Below are positions 1-8,518 of a DNA stretch of 64,000 nucleotides, piece by piece. The notes under the pieces are model-generated. The model ran no database searches, was not told the origin of the DNA, and saw only the letters and a list, made by a program, of their open reading frames with translations. This DNA comes from Acinetobacter lwoffii (GTDB lineage: Bacteria > Pseudomonadota > Gammaproteobacteria > Pseudomonadales > Moraxellaceae). Where the stretch lies: NCBI RefSeq assembly GCF_024129355.1, contig NZ_JAMXXP010000001.1, positions 219,653 to 283,652 of the forward strand. Reading direction: 5' to 3'. A program made the translations under genes and the position numbers. Positions within the stretch are counted from its first letter, which is position 1; every line of letters begins with the position of its first letter.

Positions 1-950
1 ATCGACTTGTTATAGAAAGGTCTGTTCTTGTCAAAAGGATTGGACTGGGCAAAAGCAATCACACAACCACAAAGAGATTCATCTTCTCTTAACCGCTTAA
101 CAGCGTTCTGCAGATAACCACTCATTGCCTCAGATAATGATTGGATATCTATTACCCGTGCGCCAAATGAGCGTGATGAAATGATTTGCTTCTTGGTTGG
201 CGCAGCCTGCTCAAGTTCGATACATGAAATCCCTTGCAGTTCCATGACAGTCCTCTGCACGACCACTGAAAACAGTTTTCCCATTTGATGTGGATTAGAG
301 GTGGCTAAATCAAGAACAGTATTAATACCTAAGCCTTTTAGTTTTTTACTATGCTGACGACCAACTCCCCAGACTTCGGAAACATCAATCAAACTCGAAA
401 AATAATCTCGGTGCTTCGGATCCATAGAAACCAGATCACAAACCCCATTAAAGCGTTTAGCCTTTTTAGCCATATGATTGGCAAGCTTTGCTTCGGTTTT
501 TGATCGACCAATACCAACACAAACCGGTAATCCGATCCACTGCAAGATCCGCTGTCGCATATTTTGCGCATATTCAACCAGGTCATAATTTTCAGAATAG
601 GCAGTAAGCTTTAAAAAGCACTCATCAATCGAATAAACTTCCTGCTCACCTGGCGCCACGTAATCAGCCAGAATCGAATGGAAACGTTGAGACATTTCAG
701 CATACAAAGCATAGTTACTCGAAAGTACCTGTACATTATGTTTTTCGACAATATCCCTAACCTGGAATAGGGGAACACCCATCTTAATACCAAGATCTTT
801 TGCTTCTTGGGAACGTGCAACTGCACAGCCGTCGTTATTTGAAAGAACAATGACCGGCACATCTTTAAGTTTAGGATTAAATAGGCGCTCACAGCTTACA
901 TAGCAATTATTTACATCAATGAGCGCGTATATTTCATTGTTATAGCTCAT
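1..950 (-). CDS. umuC: DNA polymerase V catalytic subunit UmuC (Y family), C-terminus cut by window edge
   Basis: Error-prone Y-family translesion polymerase that works with processed UmuD'. The reading frame is open from the ATG at 950 to the window edge (about 316 residues; full UmuC is about 420). It begins with the palm motif [16 protein letters not shown], has the conserved [11 protein letters not shown] segment, the catalytic YSIDECFL motif, and the helix-hairpin-helix region [16 protein letters not shown]. The start codon overlaps the umuD stop by 4 bases (ATGA), so the two are translationally coupled in one SOS operon. The frame is intact in the visible part; the C-terminal little finger and clamp-binding motif lie outside. 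Identification is secure. Confidence 0.95.
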   Translation of the reverse strand, partial: MSYNNEIYALIDVNNCYVSCERLFNPKLKDVPVIVLSNNDGCAVARSQEAKDLGIKMGVPLFQVRDIVEKHNVQVLSSNYALYAEMSQRFHSILADYVAPGEQEVYSIDECFLKLTAYSENYDLVEYAQNMRQRILQWIGLPVCVGIGRSKTEAKLANHMAKKAKRFNGVCDLVSMDPKHRDYFSSLIDVSEVWGVGRQHSKKLKGLGINTVLDLATSNPHQMGKLFSVVVQRTVMELQGISCIELEQAAPTKKQIISSRSFGARVIDIQSLSEAMSGYLQNAVKRLREDESLCGCVIAFAQSNPFDKNRPFYNKS

Positions 951-1504
951 CTGAATTTCTTGATTACATTTGTGACTACACCCCAGATTTCAAATTGCTG
1001 ACCTTCTTGGGGATGAATATCTGGATAACCCTCATTCTCAGCTTTCAACCAGCAACCTTTCACATCAATAATTAGCCGTTTCACTGTCAATTCATTATCG
1101 ATACTGGCAATCACAATATCTCTATGCCTAGCCTGAATACTGCGATCTACAACCAAGGCGTCATTAATATCAATTCCTGCATTTAGCATAGAAAGAGAAT
1201 CCGCACGAACAATAAAAGTAGCATTCGCATTATTAATGAGGTACTCATTCAGATCGATTTTTTTATCAATATAATCTTGAGCGGGCGAGGGGAATCCAGC
1301 TTGAACGCGTTCGGTTGCCAAGGGTATTTCTATTTTTGTGACAGGATCAAACTGACGGATATCACTAATTTCATTTTCTTTTTTAAGAGATTCTAGGTAT
1401 TCTTTAATATCAAGAATTTTAGATTCAGGCACTCGAATAACTTTAGTCTCTTCAGACTTTTTTCGACCTGCCCCGGCTCGAAAACCCCCATGAGTACTGT
1501 TCAT
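947..1504 (-). CDS. umuD: UmuD-like SOS protein with N-terminal extension (LexA/UmuD S24 peptidase family)
   Basis: Self-cleaving subunit of polymerase V. I start it at the ATG at 1504 (185 aa) because an AAGGAG box lies 10 nt upstream; a TTG at 1534 would add ten residues but falls inside the operator. Visible features are an N-terminal [11 protein letters not shown] motif, a RecA-stimulated Ala-Gly cleavage site in VQAGFPSPA (about residues 69-70), catalytic Ser in ADSLSM (about 105) and Lys in TVKRL (about 142). The extended N-terminus before the cleavage site resembles Acinetobacter UmuDAb, which also represses SOS genes in this LexA-less genus (family knowledge). That this copy is a repressor is inference, supported by the palindrome over its own ribosome-binding site. 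Its neighbour umuC overlaps by 4 bases. Confidence 0.93.
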   Translation of the reverse strand: MNSTHGGFRAGAGRKKSEETKVIRVPESKILDIKEYLESLKKENEISDIRQFDPVTKIEIPLATERVQAGFPSPAQDYIDKKIDLNEYLINNANATFIVRADSLSMLNAGIDINDALVVDRSIQARHRDIVIASIDNELTVKRLIIDVKGCWLKAENEGYPDIHPQEGQQFEIWGVVTNVIKKFR

Positions 1505-1517
1505 AACTTTACGACTC

Positions 1518-1542
1518 CTTGATTTTTGTAACAATAATCAAG
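1518..1542. promoter_or_regulatory. 25-bp near-perfect palindrome over the umuD ribosome-binding site (putative SOS operator)
   Basis: The outer arms are CTTGATT and AATCAAG, with an inner TTGT/ACAA pair; only the centre base and one symmetric pair (the seventh base from each end of the 23-bp core) break symmetry. It lies directly downstream of the predicted -10 and overlaps the Shine-Dalgarno sequence, an ideal place for a repressor. UmuDAb-type autoregulation is the most likely explanation; this is inference. Confidence 0.6.
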
Positions 1543-1571
1543 ATTGTAAAGACTCGATAAAAATCAAACAA
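1543..1571 (-). promoter_or_regulatory. Predicted sigma-70 promoter of umuDC
   Basis: Reading leftward, TTGTTT (1571-1566) and TACAAT (1548-1543) are separated by exactly 17 bases. The -10 abuts the palindrome at 1518-1542. The IS element ends 8 bp upstream of the -35, so the promoter itself is intact. Confidence 0.6.
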
Positions 1572-1620
1572 ATAAAATAGGGCGTGTTGAACATTGGGTA
1601 TAAATTAATGGCAAAAAAAA

Positions 1621-1671
1621 TAGCGAACGGTTAATCTTTAAGTTCTCACACAAAAAAGATATCGTTCGCTA
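1621..1671 (+). repeat. Inverted repeat burying the transposase start codon
   Basis: TAGCGAACG (1621-1629) is perfectly complementary to CGTTCGCTA (1663-1671), whose last A is the first base of the transposase ATG; one wobble and one further pair extend the stem. Transcripts that run in from outside the IS could fold this hairpin and hide the start, as is known for several IS elements. Confidence 0.55.
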
Positions 1672-2423
1672 TGCCTCGCACCATGCTCAAAGATGAACAC
1701 TGGACAAGACTGAAACCTATATTACTAGAACTTAATATCTATGACAAAGGAAATCTTAGACAAACGGTTGAAGGCGTGCTTTATCGCATGCGTGTTGGCT
1801 GTCCTTGGCGCGACTTACCCGAGTATTTTGGCAAGCCTAATACCATCTATAAAGCTTACCAGCGCTGGTTTCGCAGTAATAAGCTGATTGCATTATTTAC
1901 GTTACTGATCAAAGACGCAGACCTTGAGTGGGTCTTTATCGATGGCACTCATATTAAAGCGCATCAGCACAGCAATGGAGGCAACGAGAACCTACAATCC
2001 ATTAGCAAAAGTGTGGCAGGCCGCGCGACCAAGATTCACTTAGCAGTTGATGCTCATGGCAATCCGATTATCTTTCTTTTATCAGATGGCACAACCCACG
2101 ATGTCAAAGTCGCACCTGATTTAATAGATAAGGTTAATTTGAGCGATACAGAGGTTTTATGTGCCGATAAAGGCTATGATTCTGATGCACTACGAGCCCA
2201 TATTGAACAAGCAGGGACGCATAATAACATCCCTCGAAAACGAAACACTCAGTCTTCTAACGACCATATGGACTGGGACTTGTATAAAGCCAGGCATCTA
2301 GTAGAAAATGCTTTCGCTAAGCTAAAACAGTATAGGGCGGTTGCCACCAGATTTGATAAGCTCAAGCAGAGTTATGAAAATACGGTCGCTCTTGCTTGTG
2401 CTTATATCTGGCTCAAATTATGA
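1671..2423 (+). CDS. IS5-family DDE transposase
   Basis: 250-residue transposase, full length for the single-frame IS5 type. It has an N-terminal DUF4096-like DNA-binding region with the CPWRDLP motif (about 44-50), then an RNase H-fold catalytic domain. The catalytic triad is visible as D91 in VFIDGTH, D166 in LCADKGYDSD and E212 in the final VENAFAKLKQYR helix. The frame is intact, so the element could be active. No clear Shine-Dalgarno sequence precedes the ATG, and an inverted repeat covers the start, consistent with low expression. It is oriented opposite to umuDC and the integrase. Confidence 0.95.
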   Translation: MPRTMLKDEHWTRLKPILLELNIYDKGNLRQTVEGVLYRMRVGCPWRDLPEYFGKPNTIYKAYQRWFRSNKLIALFTLLIKDADLEWVFIDGTHIKAHQHSNGGNENLQSISKSVAGRATKIHLAVDAHGNPIIFLLSDGTTHDVKVAPDLIDKVNLSDTEVLCADKGYDSDALRAHIEQAGTHNNIPRKRNTQSSNDHMDWDLYKARHLVENAFAKLKQYRAVATRFDKLKQSYENTVALACAYIWLKL

Positions 2424-2459
2424 ATGTTCAACAGGCTCTAAATCTTTTAAATTCAAAGA

Positions 2460-2478
2460 TGCGTCATAGAGTGACGCA
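2460..2478. repeat. Perfect 7-bp hairpin (TGCGTCA / TGACGCA)
   Basis: The stem arms are separated by a 5-base loop. It lies between the IS right end and the integrase stop, with no long T run on either strand, so it is at best a weak terminator for the leftward integrase transcript. A second palindrome, GAGCTG-CA-CAGCTC, lies at 2541-2554. Apart from these the interval 2439-2600 holds nothing I recognise. Confidence 0.35.
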
Positions 2479-2600
2479 AAATTATGATATTTCGGATGAA
2501 CGGTTACAGTACTAATTGACTTGGTAAAGACTCTTAGCCAGAGCTGCACAGCTCACTCAATTGCGACGAATGTGAATGTGGGGATATGTGTTGGGGTTAT

Positions 2601-3815
2601 TTAATCCTTCCACCCATCCACAATATCAGCCCAATCCTGCATCATTTTTCTGCGATCTGCTAAGTATTTAGCATGGTTATAAGATGCGCGGGTTTTATTC
2701 TCATCAGCATGAGCCAGTTGGGTTTCGATCCACTTTTCATCATAGCCAAGTTCATTCAATAGGGTAGATGCCGTGGCCCGAAAATCATGTGCTGTAACGT
2801 CATGCATGATGTACTGTAGCGCTCTATTAATTGTAGTAGCTGGCATCATCCCGCCATTATAAACACCTTCAAAAACATATCTCTTACGGCCAGTGAGCTT
2901 CTTTTGTTTAAGTAGAAGTTGATAAACCTGCTCAGACATTGGAACCACATGTGTTCTATTTTTCTTGGTCAGTCGCAAGCCTTTTTTCAACTGCTCTCGC
3001 GTCTGCTTTTCAAAAGTAATAGTCCTTTCCTCAAAATCAATAAATGACCATTGCAGTCGGCGCACCTCAATTGTGCGAAGCATGGTATAGAACAAAAATA
3101 AAATAGAATTTACCGTCGACTCGGCACCACCATAACTATCGATCCGCGCTCTAAATACTTTCCGCTCGGCCAGGCTTAACGGTCTCGCATGCTCCACGTC
3201 TGGCCGCGCAATAACTTCACGCACCGCATAGGTCGGATCATTCTCAGCTCTTAATGTCGCAATTGCATATCTCATCACAGAGCCAATCTTCTTTCTGTTT
3301 TCAATTGCTGTTACTTCACCAGTGCCACGGTTATCCTGACCCTTAACGCGCTTTACTGTATTTTGCATGATCTTCAAAACGTCAGCAGAGGTCACATCTT
3401 TAATATTTTTATGCCCAATAACTTTATAAATATCCTTTTCCATTGCTCGGTGAAAAGCATCAACATAGGTCTGGGATTTATCCTTTAGACGATCCGCAGC
3501 ATATTCCTTTGCGATAGCTTCAAAACTATTCTCATCACACAGCAGCGCAGCTTTTTCTTGTTGGCGATGCACAGCTGGATCAATATTGTTTGCAAGCAGT
3601 GATTTGATTTCGTCTTGCTTTTGACGTGCCTCTGCTAAGCTTACGATAGGGTATTCACCTAGACTGATCATTGAGGCCTTGCCTGCATAACGATAGCGTA
3701 CACGCCAAAGCTTTGTACCGGTAGAGCGAACCTCAATACATAGTCCGCCTTGGTCGGCAATACGGTATGCTTTTTCCATTGGTTTTAGTTTTTTTAGCTT
3801 GGTATCGTTAAGCAT
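2601..3815 (-). CDS. P4-type tyrosine recombinase / integrase
   Basis: 404-residue site-specific integrase of the phage P4/genomic-island class. Residues 1-90 match the DUF4102 arm-binding domain, followed by a core-binding SAM-like region (about 100-200) and the catalytic domain. The active site is visible: R247 in MLRTIEVRRLQW, H343 and R346 in AHDFRAT, H369 in QLAHAD, and the nucleophile probably Y379 in SYNHAKYLADRR. It is transcribed leftward, toward the IS and umuDC, and has about 930 bp of AT-rich DNA between its start and glnA. Such integrases usually sit at the attachment-site end of an island, so the element probably extends left beyond the window; no tRNA or att repeat is visible, so that boundary is inference. 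Confidence 0.93.
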   Translation of the reverse strand: MLNDTKLKKLKPMEKAYRIADQGGLCIEVRSTGTKLWRVRYRYAGKASMISLGEYPIVSLAEARQKQDEIKSLLANNIDPAVHRQQEKAALLCDENSFEAIAKEYAADRLKDKSQTYVDAFHRAMEKDIYKVIGHKNIKDVTSADVLKIMQNTVKRVKGQDNRGTGEVTAIENRKKIGSVMRYAIATLRAENDPTYAVREVIARPDVEHARPLSLAERKVFRARIDSYGGAESTVNSILFLFYTMLRTIEVRRLQWSFIDFEERTITFEKQTREQLKKGLRLTKKNRTHVVPMSEQVYQLLLKQKKLTGRKRYVFEGVYNGGMMPATTINRALQYIMHDVTAHDFRATASTLLNELGYDEKWIETQLAHADENKTRASYNHAKYLADRRKMMQDWADIVDGWKD

Positions 3816-4568
3816 GTGAGTAACGCAAGAGATTAAATATTGTTACTCACTATATTACTCACAAAAGTGATTAATACAATTTAATTCTATTTAACGGTAT
3901 TTAACTGGAAAGGCTTGATAATAAAGACATAGGGATTTTAATTTAATGGCATTTTACAGTATTTAATTATTATGATAATTCTCGATCATTAAAAGCATGA
4001 GCTTAACCTATTGAAATTAATGCACTTAACTGTGCTAATGTTGTCCAGATCGTACTTTATTTATACGTGTTGCAAGCACTTGCCTGACACAACTAAATCA
4101 TTGATTTCATTGTGTGAAAATAAAGCACGCTTCATCATAGCAAAAAATAGCCGCATTCGGCGCAACAATTTCGTTCAATTTATTGGCTTTAAAAACTTGT
4201 AGAAAATTAAATAAAATTTTAATCATGATTTAAAGTAATGGGCTTACTCATAGAGATTTTTAAGTGACTATTTTTTAGAGTAAAACTTAAAAATGAAAAA
4301 ATAAGAGCAAAGAGAGGCTAAAAGTTTGATGAAAAAAACATCACTTGAATAATTAAGCTTTGTATAAACTTTTCTATTGAAAGTAGATTTAAAGAAAATG
4401 CCTCATAATAGGCATACATCCCTAAATGAATCACAAAACTTTCTTTACTGATATCTACTAAAAAACGCTCAATTTTTATCCAAAAACAAGTAAAAACTTA
4501 ACAAAAGTAAGAAAAAGCAGCATATTTGCTATAAAAAGCTATGTTTCTCATACATCTTTATAGATACA
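3816..4568. other. AT-rich interval between integrase and glnA control region
   Basis: No convincing gene. A 63-codon frame at 4011-4202 (+) has no ribosome-binding site and no recognisable domain, so I do not call it. This interval must contain the integrase promoter and could contain the island junction, but I see no tRNA end or paired direct repeat. Confidence 0.5.
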
Positions 4569-4585
4569 TGCACTATTTAGGTGCG
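4569..4585 (+). promoter_or_regulatory. Putative NtrC-binding site upstream of glnA
   Basis: TGCACTATTTAGGTGCG matches the NtrC dyad TGCACYA-N3-TGGTGCA at 12 of the 14 specified positions and with exact spacing. It lies about 165 bp upstream of the sigma-54 element, a usual enhancer distance. Confidence 0.5.
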
Positions 4586-4731
4586 CTAAAAAATAAAGCT
4601 GAAATAAAATAAATGAAGAATGCTTGAATATAGTGCATTTAGTTTTGCAGCTAGTATAATAGCCGCAAAGTATTTTTGTCACTTCATGATTTCTTATAAA
4701 GATTTCAAGATTTTATCTATACTTTTAAAAG

Positions 4732-4749
4732 TTGGTACGGTAATTGCTT
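4732..4749 (+). promoter_or_regulatory. Sigma-54 promoter of glnA
   Basis: TTGGTACGGTAATTGCTT fits the -24/-12 consensus TGGCAC-N5-TTGCW with one mismatch and correct GG/GC spacing. Transcription would begin near 4758, giving a leader of about 50 nt. A TATAAT at 4655-4660 could be the -10 of an additional sigma-70 promoter, but no good -35 goes with it. Confidence 0.65.
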
Positions 4750-4806
4750 AATAACTATCAACTGCTAACACGCACTTCACGGGTGCAACAAAAACATCGG
4801 AGCAAA

Positions 4807-6222
4807 ATGAGCATGGCGAACAAGGTCCTTCAACTCATACAAGAAAGTGGCGCAAAATGGGTCGATTTTCGCTTTACTGATACCAAGGGTAAAGAGCAAC
4901 ACGTCACTTACCCAGCAGACAGTATTGATGAAGATACATTTGAAGACGGCAAAATGTTTGACGGTTCTTCAATTGCAGGTTGGAAAGGCATCGAAGCATC
5001 GGACATGATTTTACGTCCGGATGCGGCAACAGGTTTTATCGACCCGTTCTTTGCAGAGCCAACAGTTGTTGTAACTTGTGACGTAATCGAGCCATCAACT
5101 GGTCAAGGTTATGATCGTGATCCACGTTCGATTGCGCGCCGTGCAGAAGAATATTTGAAATCTACCGGTATCGGTGATACTGCATTCTTTGGTCCAGAAC
5201 CAGAATTCTTCGTATTTGACGAAGTAAAATGGGAAATCGACATGTCTGGCGCGCGCCATACATTGATCGCTGAAGAAGCTGCTTGGTCAACTAACAAAGA
5301 CTACGAAGGCGGTAACTCTGGTCACCGTCCACGCGTAAAAGGCGGTTACTTCCCAGTTCCTCCTGTAGATTCTTCACATGATATGCGTGCTGATATGTGT
5401 GCAAGAATTGAAGACATCATGGGCCCAGGTCGTGTAGAAGTACATCACCACGAAGTTGCTTCTTGCCAGTTAGAAATTGGTGTGAGCTTCAACACTATGG
5501 TGCGTAAAGCAGACGAAGTTCAACAGTTCAAATATGCGGTTTGGAACGTTGCGCATCAATATGCAAAAACAGCAACCTTTATGCCTAAACCAATGGTTGG
5601 CGATAACGGTTCTGGTATGCACGTGCATATGTCGATCTCTAAAGACGGCAAAAACCTGTTTGCTGGTGATGAATATGCAGGCCTTTCAGAAATGGCGTTG
5701 TACTTCATCGGTGGTGTAATTAAACATGCCCGTTCTTTGAATGCGATCACTAACCCTTCTACAAACTCGTATAAGCGTTTGGTTCCACATTTCGAAGCAC
5801 CGATTATGCTTGCTTACTCAGCGCGTAACCGTTCTGCATCTATCCGTATTCCTTACGTGTCTAGCCCGAAAGGCAAGCGTATTGAAGCGCGTTTTCCAGA
5901 TCCAATGATGAACCCGTACCTAGGTTTCGCGGCATTGTTGATGGCTGGTCTTGACGGTATTCAAAACAAGATCCACCCAGGTGAAGCTGCTGACAAGAAC
6001 TTGTACGATCTTCCACCGGAAGAAGAAGCAAAAATCCCTACAGTGGCGCATAGCCTGGATATGGCGCTTGAAGCACTTCAAGCGGATCATGATTACCTGT
6101 TAAAAGGTGGCGTGTTCACGAAAGAAATGCTTGATGCTTATATCGAGCTTAAAACTGAAGAAGTTCGTCGTTTAAACACGACTACTCACCCAGTTGAATT
6201 TGATATGTACTACAGCTTGTAA
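4807..6222 (+). CDS. glnA: Glutamine synthetase, type I
   Basis: Condenses glutamate and ammonium with ATP to make glutamine, the main nitrogen-assimilation step. The ATG at 4807 follows a GGAG box and gives 471 residues, normal for GSI. Signature segments are [17 protein letters not shown] near the N-terminus, the ATP-binding [25 protein letters not shown], and [13 protein letters not shown]. Tyr400 in [10 protein letters not shown] is the adenylylation site of the GSI-beta subtype, so GlnE-type covalent control is expected. A sigma-54 promoter with an NtrC-like site precedes it and a strong terminator follows. An upstream TTG at 4744 lies inside the promoter and is not the start. Confidence 0.98.
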   Translation: MSMANKVLQLIQESGAKWVDFRFTDTKGKEQHVTYPADSIDEDTFEDGKMFDGSSIAGWKGIEASDMILRPDAATGFIDPFFAEPTVVVTCDVIEPSTGQGYDRDPRSIARRAEEYLKSTGIGDTAFFGPEPEFFVFDEVKWEIDMSGARHTLIAEEAAWSTNKDYEGGNSGHRPRVKGGYFPVPPVDSSHDMRADMCARIEDIMGPGRVEVHHHEVASCQLEIGVSFNTMVRKADEVQQFKYAVWNVAHQYAKTATFMPKPMVGDNGSGMHVHMSISKDGKNLFAGDEYAGLSEMALYFIGGVIKHARSLNAITNPSTNSYKRLVPHFEAPIMLAYSARNRSASIRIPYVSSPKGKRIEARFPDPMMNPYLGFAALLMAGLDGIQNKIHPGEAADKNLYDLPPEEEAKIPTVAHSLDMALEALQADHDYLLKGGVFTKEMLDAYIELKTEEVRRLNTTTHPVEFDMYYSL

Positions 6223-6244
6223 TTCATCACGAATTAAAGCGAAG

Positions 6245-6272
6245 AAAACCCGCGCATGTCGCGGGTTTTTTT
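6245..6272 (+). terminator. Rho-independent terminator of glnA
   Basis: Stem CCCGCG / CGCGGG with loop CATGT, flanked by an A run and seven T residues, 22 bp after the glnA stop. Confidence 0.9.
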
Positions 6273-6312
6273 GTATCATCTATTTATAATTTTAAATGAT
6301 TGATGGGCTTAA

Positions 6313-6588
6313 ATGGCACAACGTAAAAAGCACACCAGCTTTTATCCATGGATTGATCCAAAAGATCATAACAAAGGTTTTAAGTTGAACTTCTCTGAAG
6401 TGACTTATCTTGAAGTGGGGCGGACTCCCGAGGGTTATAAGCAGGCTCAATTTGTGGCGCTGAAAAATCCTGAAATGGCGCTGGATTATGCTTATCCAGA
6501 ATCATTTTATTTGAGTACTGAAGGTTTTATTTTAATTAAAACCCCACAAGGCAAATATGAAATCATTGCAAAAACAGATAACTGTTAA
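6313..6588 (+). CDS. Conserved small protein of unknown function (91 aa)
   Basis: Soluble-looking 91-residue protein without signal peptide or membrane segment. It begins MAQRKKHTSFYPWIDPKDHNK and is rich in aromatic and charged residues with alternating beta-like stretches (KLNFSEVTYLEVG, EGFILIKTPQGKYEIIAK). I recognise no domain. It ends only 2 bp before ubiC and probably shares its transcript, so a supporting role near ubiquinone synthesis is possible but unsupported. The frame, codon use and position between a terminator and a tightly spaced downstream gene favour a real gene. Confidence 0.8.
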   Translation: MAQRKKHTSFYPWIDPKDHNKGFKLNFSEVTYLEVGRTPEGYKQAQFVALKNPEMALDYAYPESFYLSTEGFILIKTPQGKYEIIAKTDNC

Positions 6589-6590
6589 CA

Positions 6591-7097
6591 ATGAATAGTC
6601 GTTCTAGAAATCAAAATCAGCGTGTGTTGCTGTCAACTCTGCCTGTTGAGTTAAAACCGTGGCTGTATGCATCGGGTTCACTCACGCAACAACTGACCGA
6701 TTTGGCGCAAGGACAATTCCATGTCGAGCCAATTCAAGAGCATTTTCAGCGTTTAAGCTTTGCCAATGCCAAATGGATGCAGATGTCACATCAGCATACT
6801 TCCTGGGTGCGTGAAAGTTATCTCTACGGCTCGGAACAGTCTCCTTGGGTGAAAGCCAAAAGCATCTTTCCGATTTTAAGCCTGCAAAAAAAAGCCCGAA
6901 TTTTTCAGCATATTGGCACCAAACCGATTGGCTGGTTTCTGTTTCAGCGCACTAATCCACTGTGCCAGCGCCGGGTGGTACTTTTAGATGAGGGCTGGAC
7001 CCGTCAGAGCTGCTATACTTGGCACGGCTGTAAATTTATCGTACAAGAAACATTTTTACCGGCATTTGAACACTTTATACAAAATTCACGGGCTTGA
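6591..7097 (+). CDS. ubiC: Chorismate lyase
   Basis: Converts chorismate to 4-hydroxybenzoate plus pyruvate, the first committed step of ubiquinone synthesis. 168 residues, typical for UbiC. Recognisable elements are SGSLTQQL near residues 23-30, WVRESYLYG with the substrate-binding Arg, and the C-terminal CQRRVVLLDEGWTRQSCYTWHGCKFIVQE-like block (given here only in part as motif) ending in ETFLPAF. The start follows the upstream stop by 2 bp and the end meets ubiA, so the pair is one operon. The function fits the neighbour, which uses its product. Confidence 0.9.
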   Translation: MNSRSRNQNQRVLLSTLPVELKPWLYASGSLTQQLTDLAQGQFHVEPIQEHFQRLSFANAKWMQMSHQHTSWVRESYLYGSEQSPWVKAKSIFPILSLQKKARIFQHIGTKPIGWFLFQRTNPLCQRRVVLLDEGWTRQSCYTWHGCKFIVQETFLPAFEHFIQNSRA

Positions 7098-7102
7098 TTT
7101 TT

Positions 7103-7981
7103 ATGGCAACCGCACAAGCAATCACCTGGCGTGAGCGTCTTAGCGCCTATTATTATCTTTGTCGTTTTGATAAACCGATTGGGACTGAACTGGTTTTTTG
7201 GCCTACCATGTGGGCGCTGTGGATTGCAGCTCAGGGCATGCCACGTATTGAAATTTTAATTCCCATGATTTTGGGTGTGATTTTTATGCGGGCGGCAGGC
7301 TGTGCCATTAATGATTTTGCTGACCGTAAAGTCGATGCACATGTGGAGCGTACTAAAAACCGCCCATTAGCGACCGGGATTATCAGTGCCAAAGAGGCCA
7401 TGATGGTATTTCTGGTTTTGGTGGCTGCCAGTGCCTGCTTGCTATTTTTTCTGCCAATCGAAACTTTTTACTGGTCATTTGGGGCTTTGTTTCTAGCGTT
7501 TATTTATCCTTTTATGAAGCGCTATACCCATTTGCCTCAAGTCTTTCTGGGGGCGGCATTTTCCTGGTCGATTCCGATGGCTTATACCGCAGTTGGGCAA
7601 ACGCCGGATTTAACCTGCTGGCTTTTATATTTTGGTAATCTGGCCTGGACCGTGGCCTATGATACCCAATATGCAATTGCAGATCGTGAATACGATTTAA
7701 AGATTGGGGTGAAATCAACTGCGATCTTATTTGGTCGATATGATATTCAGATCATTAGCGCTTTGCAGGCCATTAGTATTCTTTTGATTGCTGTAGCACT
7801 TTGGCTAGAAAATTTACTGATTCCATTTGGTTTGGCTGCATTAATTGTTGTCGCTCTCGATTTTATTTACCAATGGTTTAAAACTCGAGATAAAAATCCA
7901 CATTTGTGTTTCTGGGCGTTTAGGCATAACCGCTGGATTGGACTGATTATTTTTGCAGGAATACTACTGGCTTTGAGGTAG
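7103..7981 (+). CDS. ubiA: 4-hydroxybenzoate octaprenyltransferase
   Basis: Integral membrane prenyltransferase that attaches the polyprenyl tail to 4-hydroxybenzoate. About 292 residues from the ATG at 7103 (a TTG at 7094 would overlap ubiC by 4 bases and is an alternative). Both Asp-rich Mg-diphosphate motifs are present: NDFADRKVDAHVERTKNRP in the first half and YDTQYAIADREYDLKIG in the second, separated by hydrophobic helices. About eight membrane segments are predicted by eye. The stop TAG is followed immediately by TGA, and a terminator lies 20 bp further. Confidence 0.95.
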   Translation: MATAQAITWRERLSAYYYLCRFDKPIGTELVFWPTMWALWIAAQGMPRIEILIPMILGVIFMRAAGCAINDFADRKVDAHVERTKNRPLATGIISAKEAMMVFLVLVAASACLLFFLPIETFYWSFGALFLAFIYPFMKRYTHLPQVFLGAAFSWSIPMAYTAVGQTPDLTCWLLYFGNLAWTVAYDTQYAIADREYDLKIGVKSTAILFGRYDIQIISALQAISILLIAVALWLENLLIPFGLAALIVVALDFIYQWFKTRDKNPHLCFWAFRHNRWIGLIIFAGILLALR

Positions 7982-8000
7982 TGACTGTCTATCGACTGAG

Positions 8001-8027
8001 AAAAAAGCGTCCTATAAGGATGCTTTT
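8001..8027 (+). terminator. Terminator of the ubiCA operon
   Basis: Stem AAAAGCGTCCT / AGGATGCTTTT (one G-T pair) with a 3-base loop, ending in a short T run. Confidence 0.75.
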
Positions 8028-8117
8028 GTTATTGCCTAATCTATAAGGCTTGAGCTATGACTTTATTTTGTTATATTGGGCAGTGTAATTAAATGACGAA
8101 ATTAAAGCAGGTTTGTT

Positions 8118-8381
8118 ATGTCCGAGCAGCCACAGCCCCGCAGTGTCAAAAAGCTATTGATCTTCGGTACGCTTGCACTTTGTATTCCGGTATTTTTAAT
8201 TAGTATGGCATTTCTTGCAGTGAATAGTGATGCTAAAAATCAGGAAAAATACAAGCAGCAGTAGGCAGATATGATTGCGCGTATTGAAGCACGAGAAGCT
8301 GCTGAAAAGCTCAAAGCAGAGTAGGATGTTAAGGCAAATTCAACTCAAGCTGCGTCTGAAAGTACAGCAACAGCACCTTAA
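8118..8381 (+). pseudogene. Small single-pass membrane protein gene with two in-frame TAG codons
   Basis: From the ATG at 8118 one frame runs 88 codons to a TAA at 8379, but TAG occurs at codons 49 (8262-8264) and 69 (8322-8324). The first 48 codons encode a positively charged start followed by one hydrophobic helix (LLIFGTLALCIPVFLISMAFLA). The rest is Lys/Glu/Ala-rich, likely a coiled or periplasmic tail. A diverged copy of the tail at 9761-9882 has CAG (Gln) where codon 69 is TAG, so the original codon was probably Gln. A truncated 48-residue product remains possible. Function unknown. Confidence 0.65.
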
Positions 8382-8382
8382 T

Positions 8383-8460
8383 CTATTTAAAATCCCTTTG
8401 CACTTGTCTAATACTGCAAATGTCTGTGTAGTAGATAGTTGCATGGGTTTCTGCAAACGA
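8383..8460 (-). pseudogene. 3' remnant of a DUF2726-type gene
   Basis: Reading leftward, the frame ends YYTDICSIRQVQRDFK and a stop at 8383, closely resembling the C-terminus RYTQIPTIRQLQRDLR of the intact gene at 9874-10317. It is convergent with the broken small membrane gene, exactly as the intact gene is convergent with the tail remnant at 9761-9882. Only about 25 codons are recognisable. Confidence 0.55.
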
Positions 8461-8518
8461 TGATTTGACTGTAGATATTCGATACTTAGTAATTAGGCAA
8501 GCCGTATTCTAGAATGGA

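Larger units (their letters stand above)
1580..2438 (+). mobile_element. Complete IS5-family insertion sequence, 859 bp
   Basis: A single DDE transposase gene is bounded by inverted repeats of about 16 bp with two mismatches (GGGCGTGTTGAACATT on the left; right end reads GAGCCTGTTGAACATT on the other strand). A TA dinucleotide flanks both ends and is the likely target duplication. Length, single-ORF organisation and end sequence fit IS5-family elements of the IS427-like type (TA or TNA targets); the group is inference. It sits between umuD and the integrase. Confidence 0.85.

Noticed and set aside
611..892. 93-codon minus-strand frame inside umuC
   Set aside because: Out of frame with the clear UmuC motifs, so a shadow.
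4011..4202. 63-codon plus-strand frame between the integrase and glnA
   Set aside because: No ribosome-binding site, low-complexity AT-rich region, no domain. A gene remnant cannot be ruled out, but evidence is lacking.
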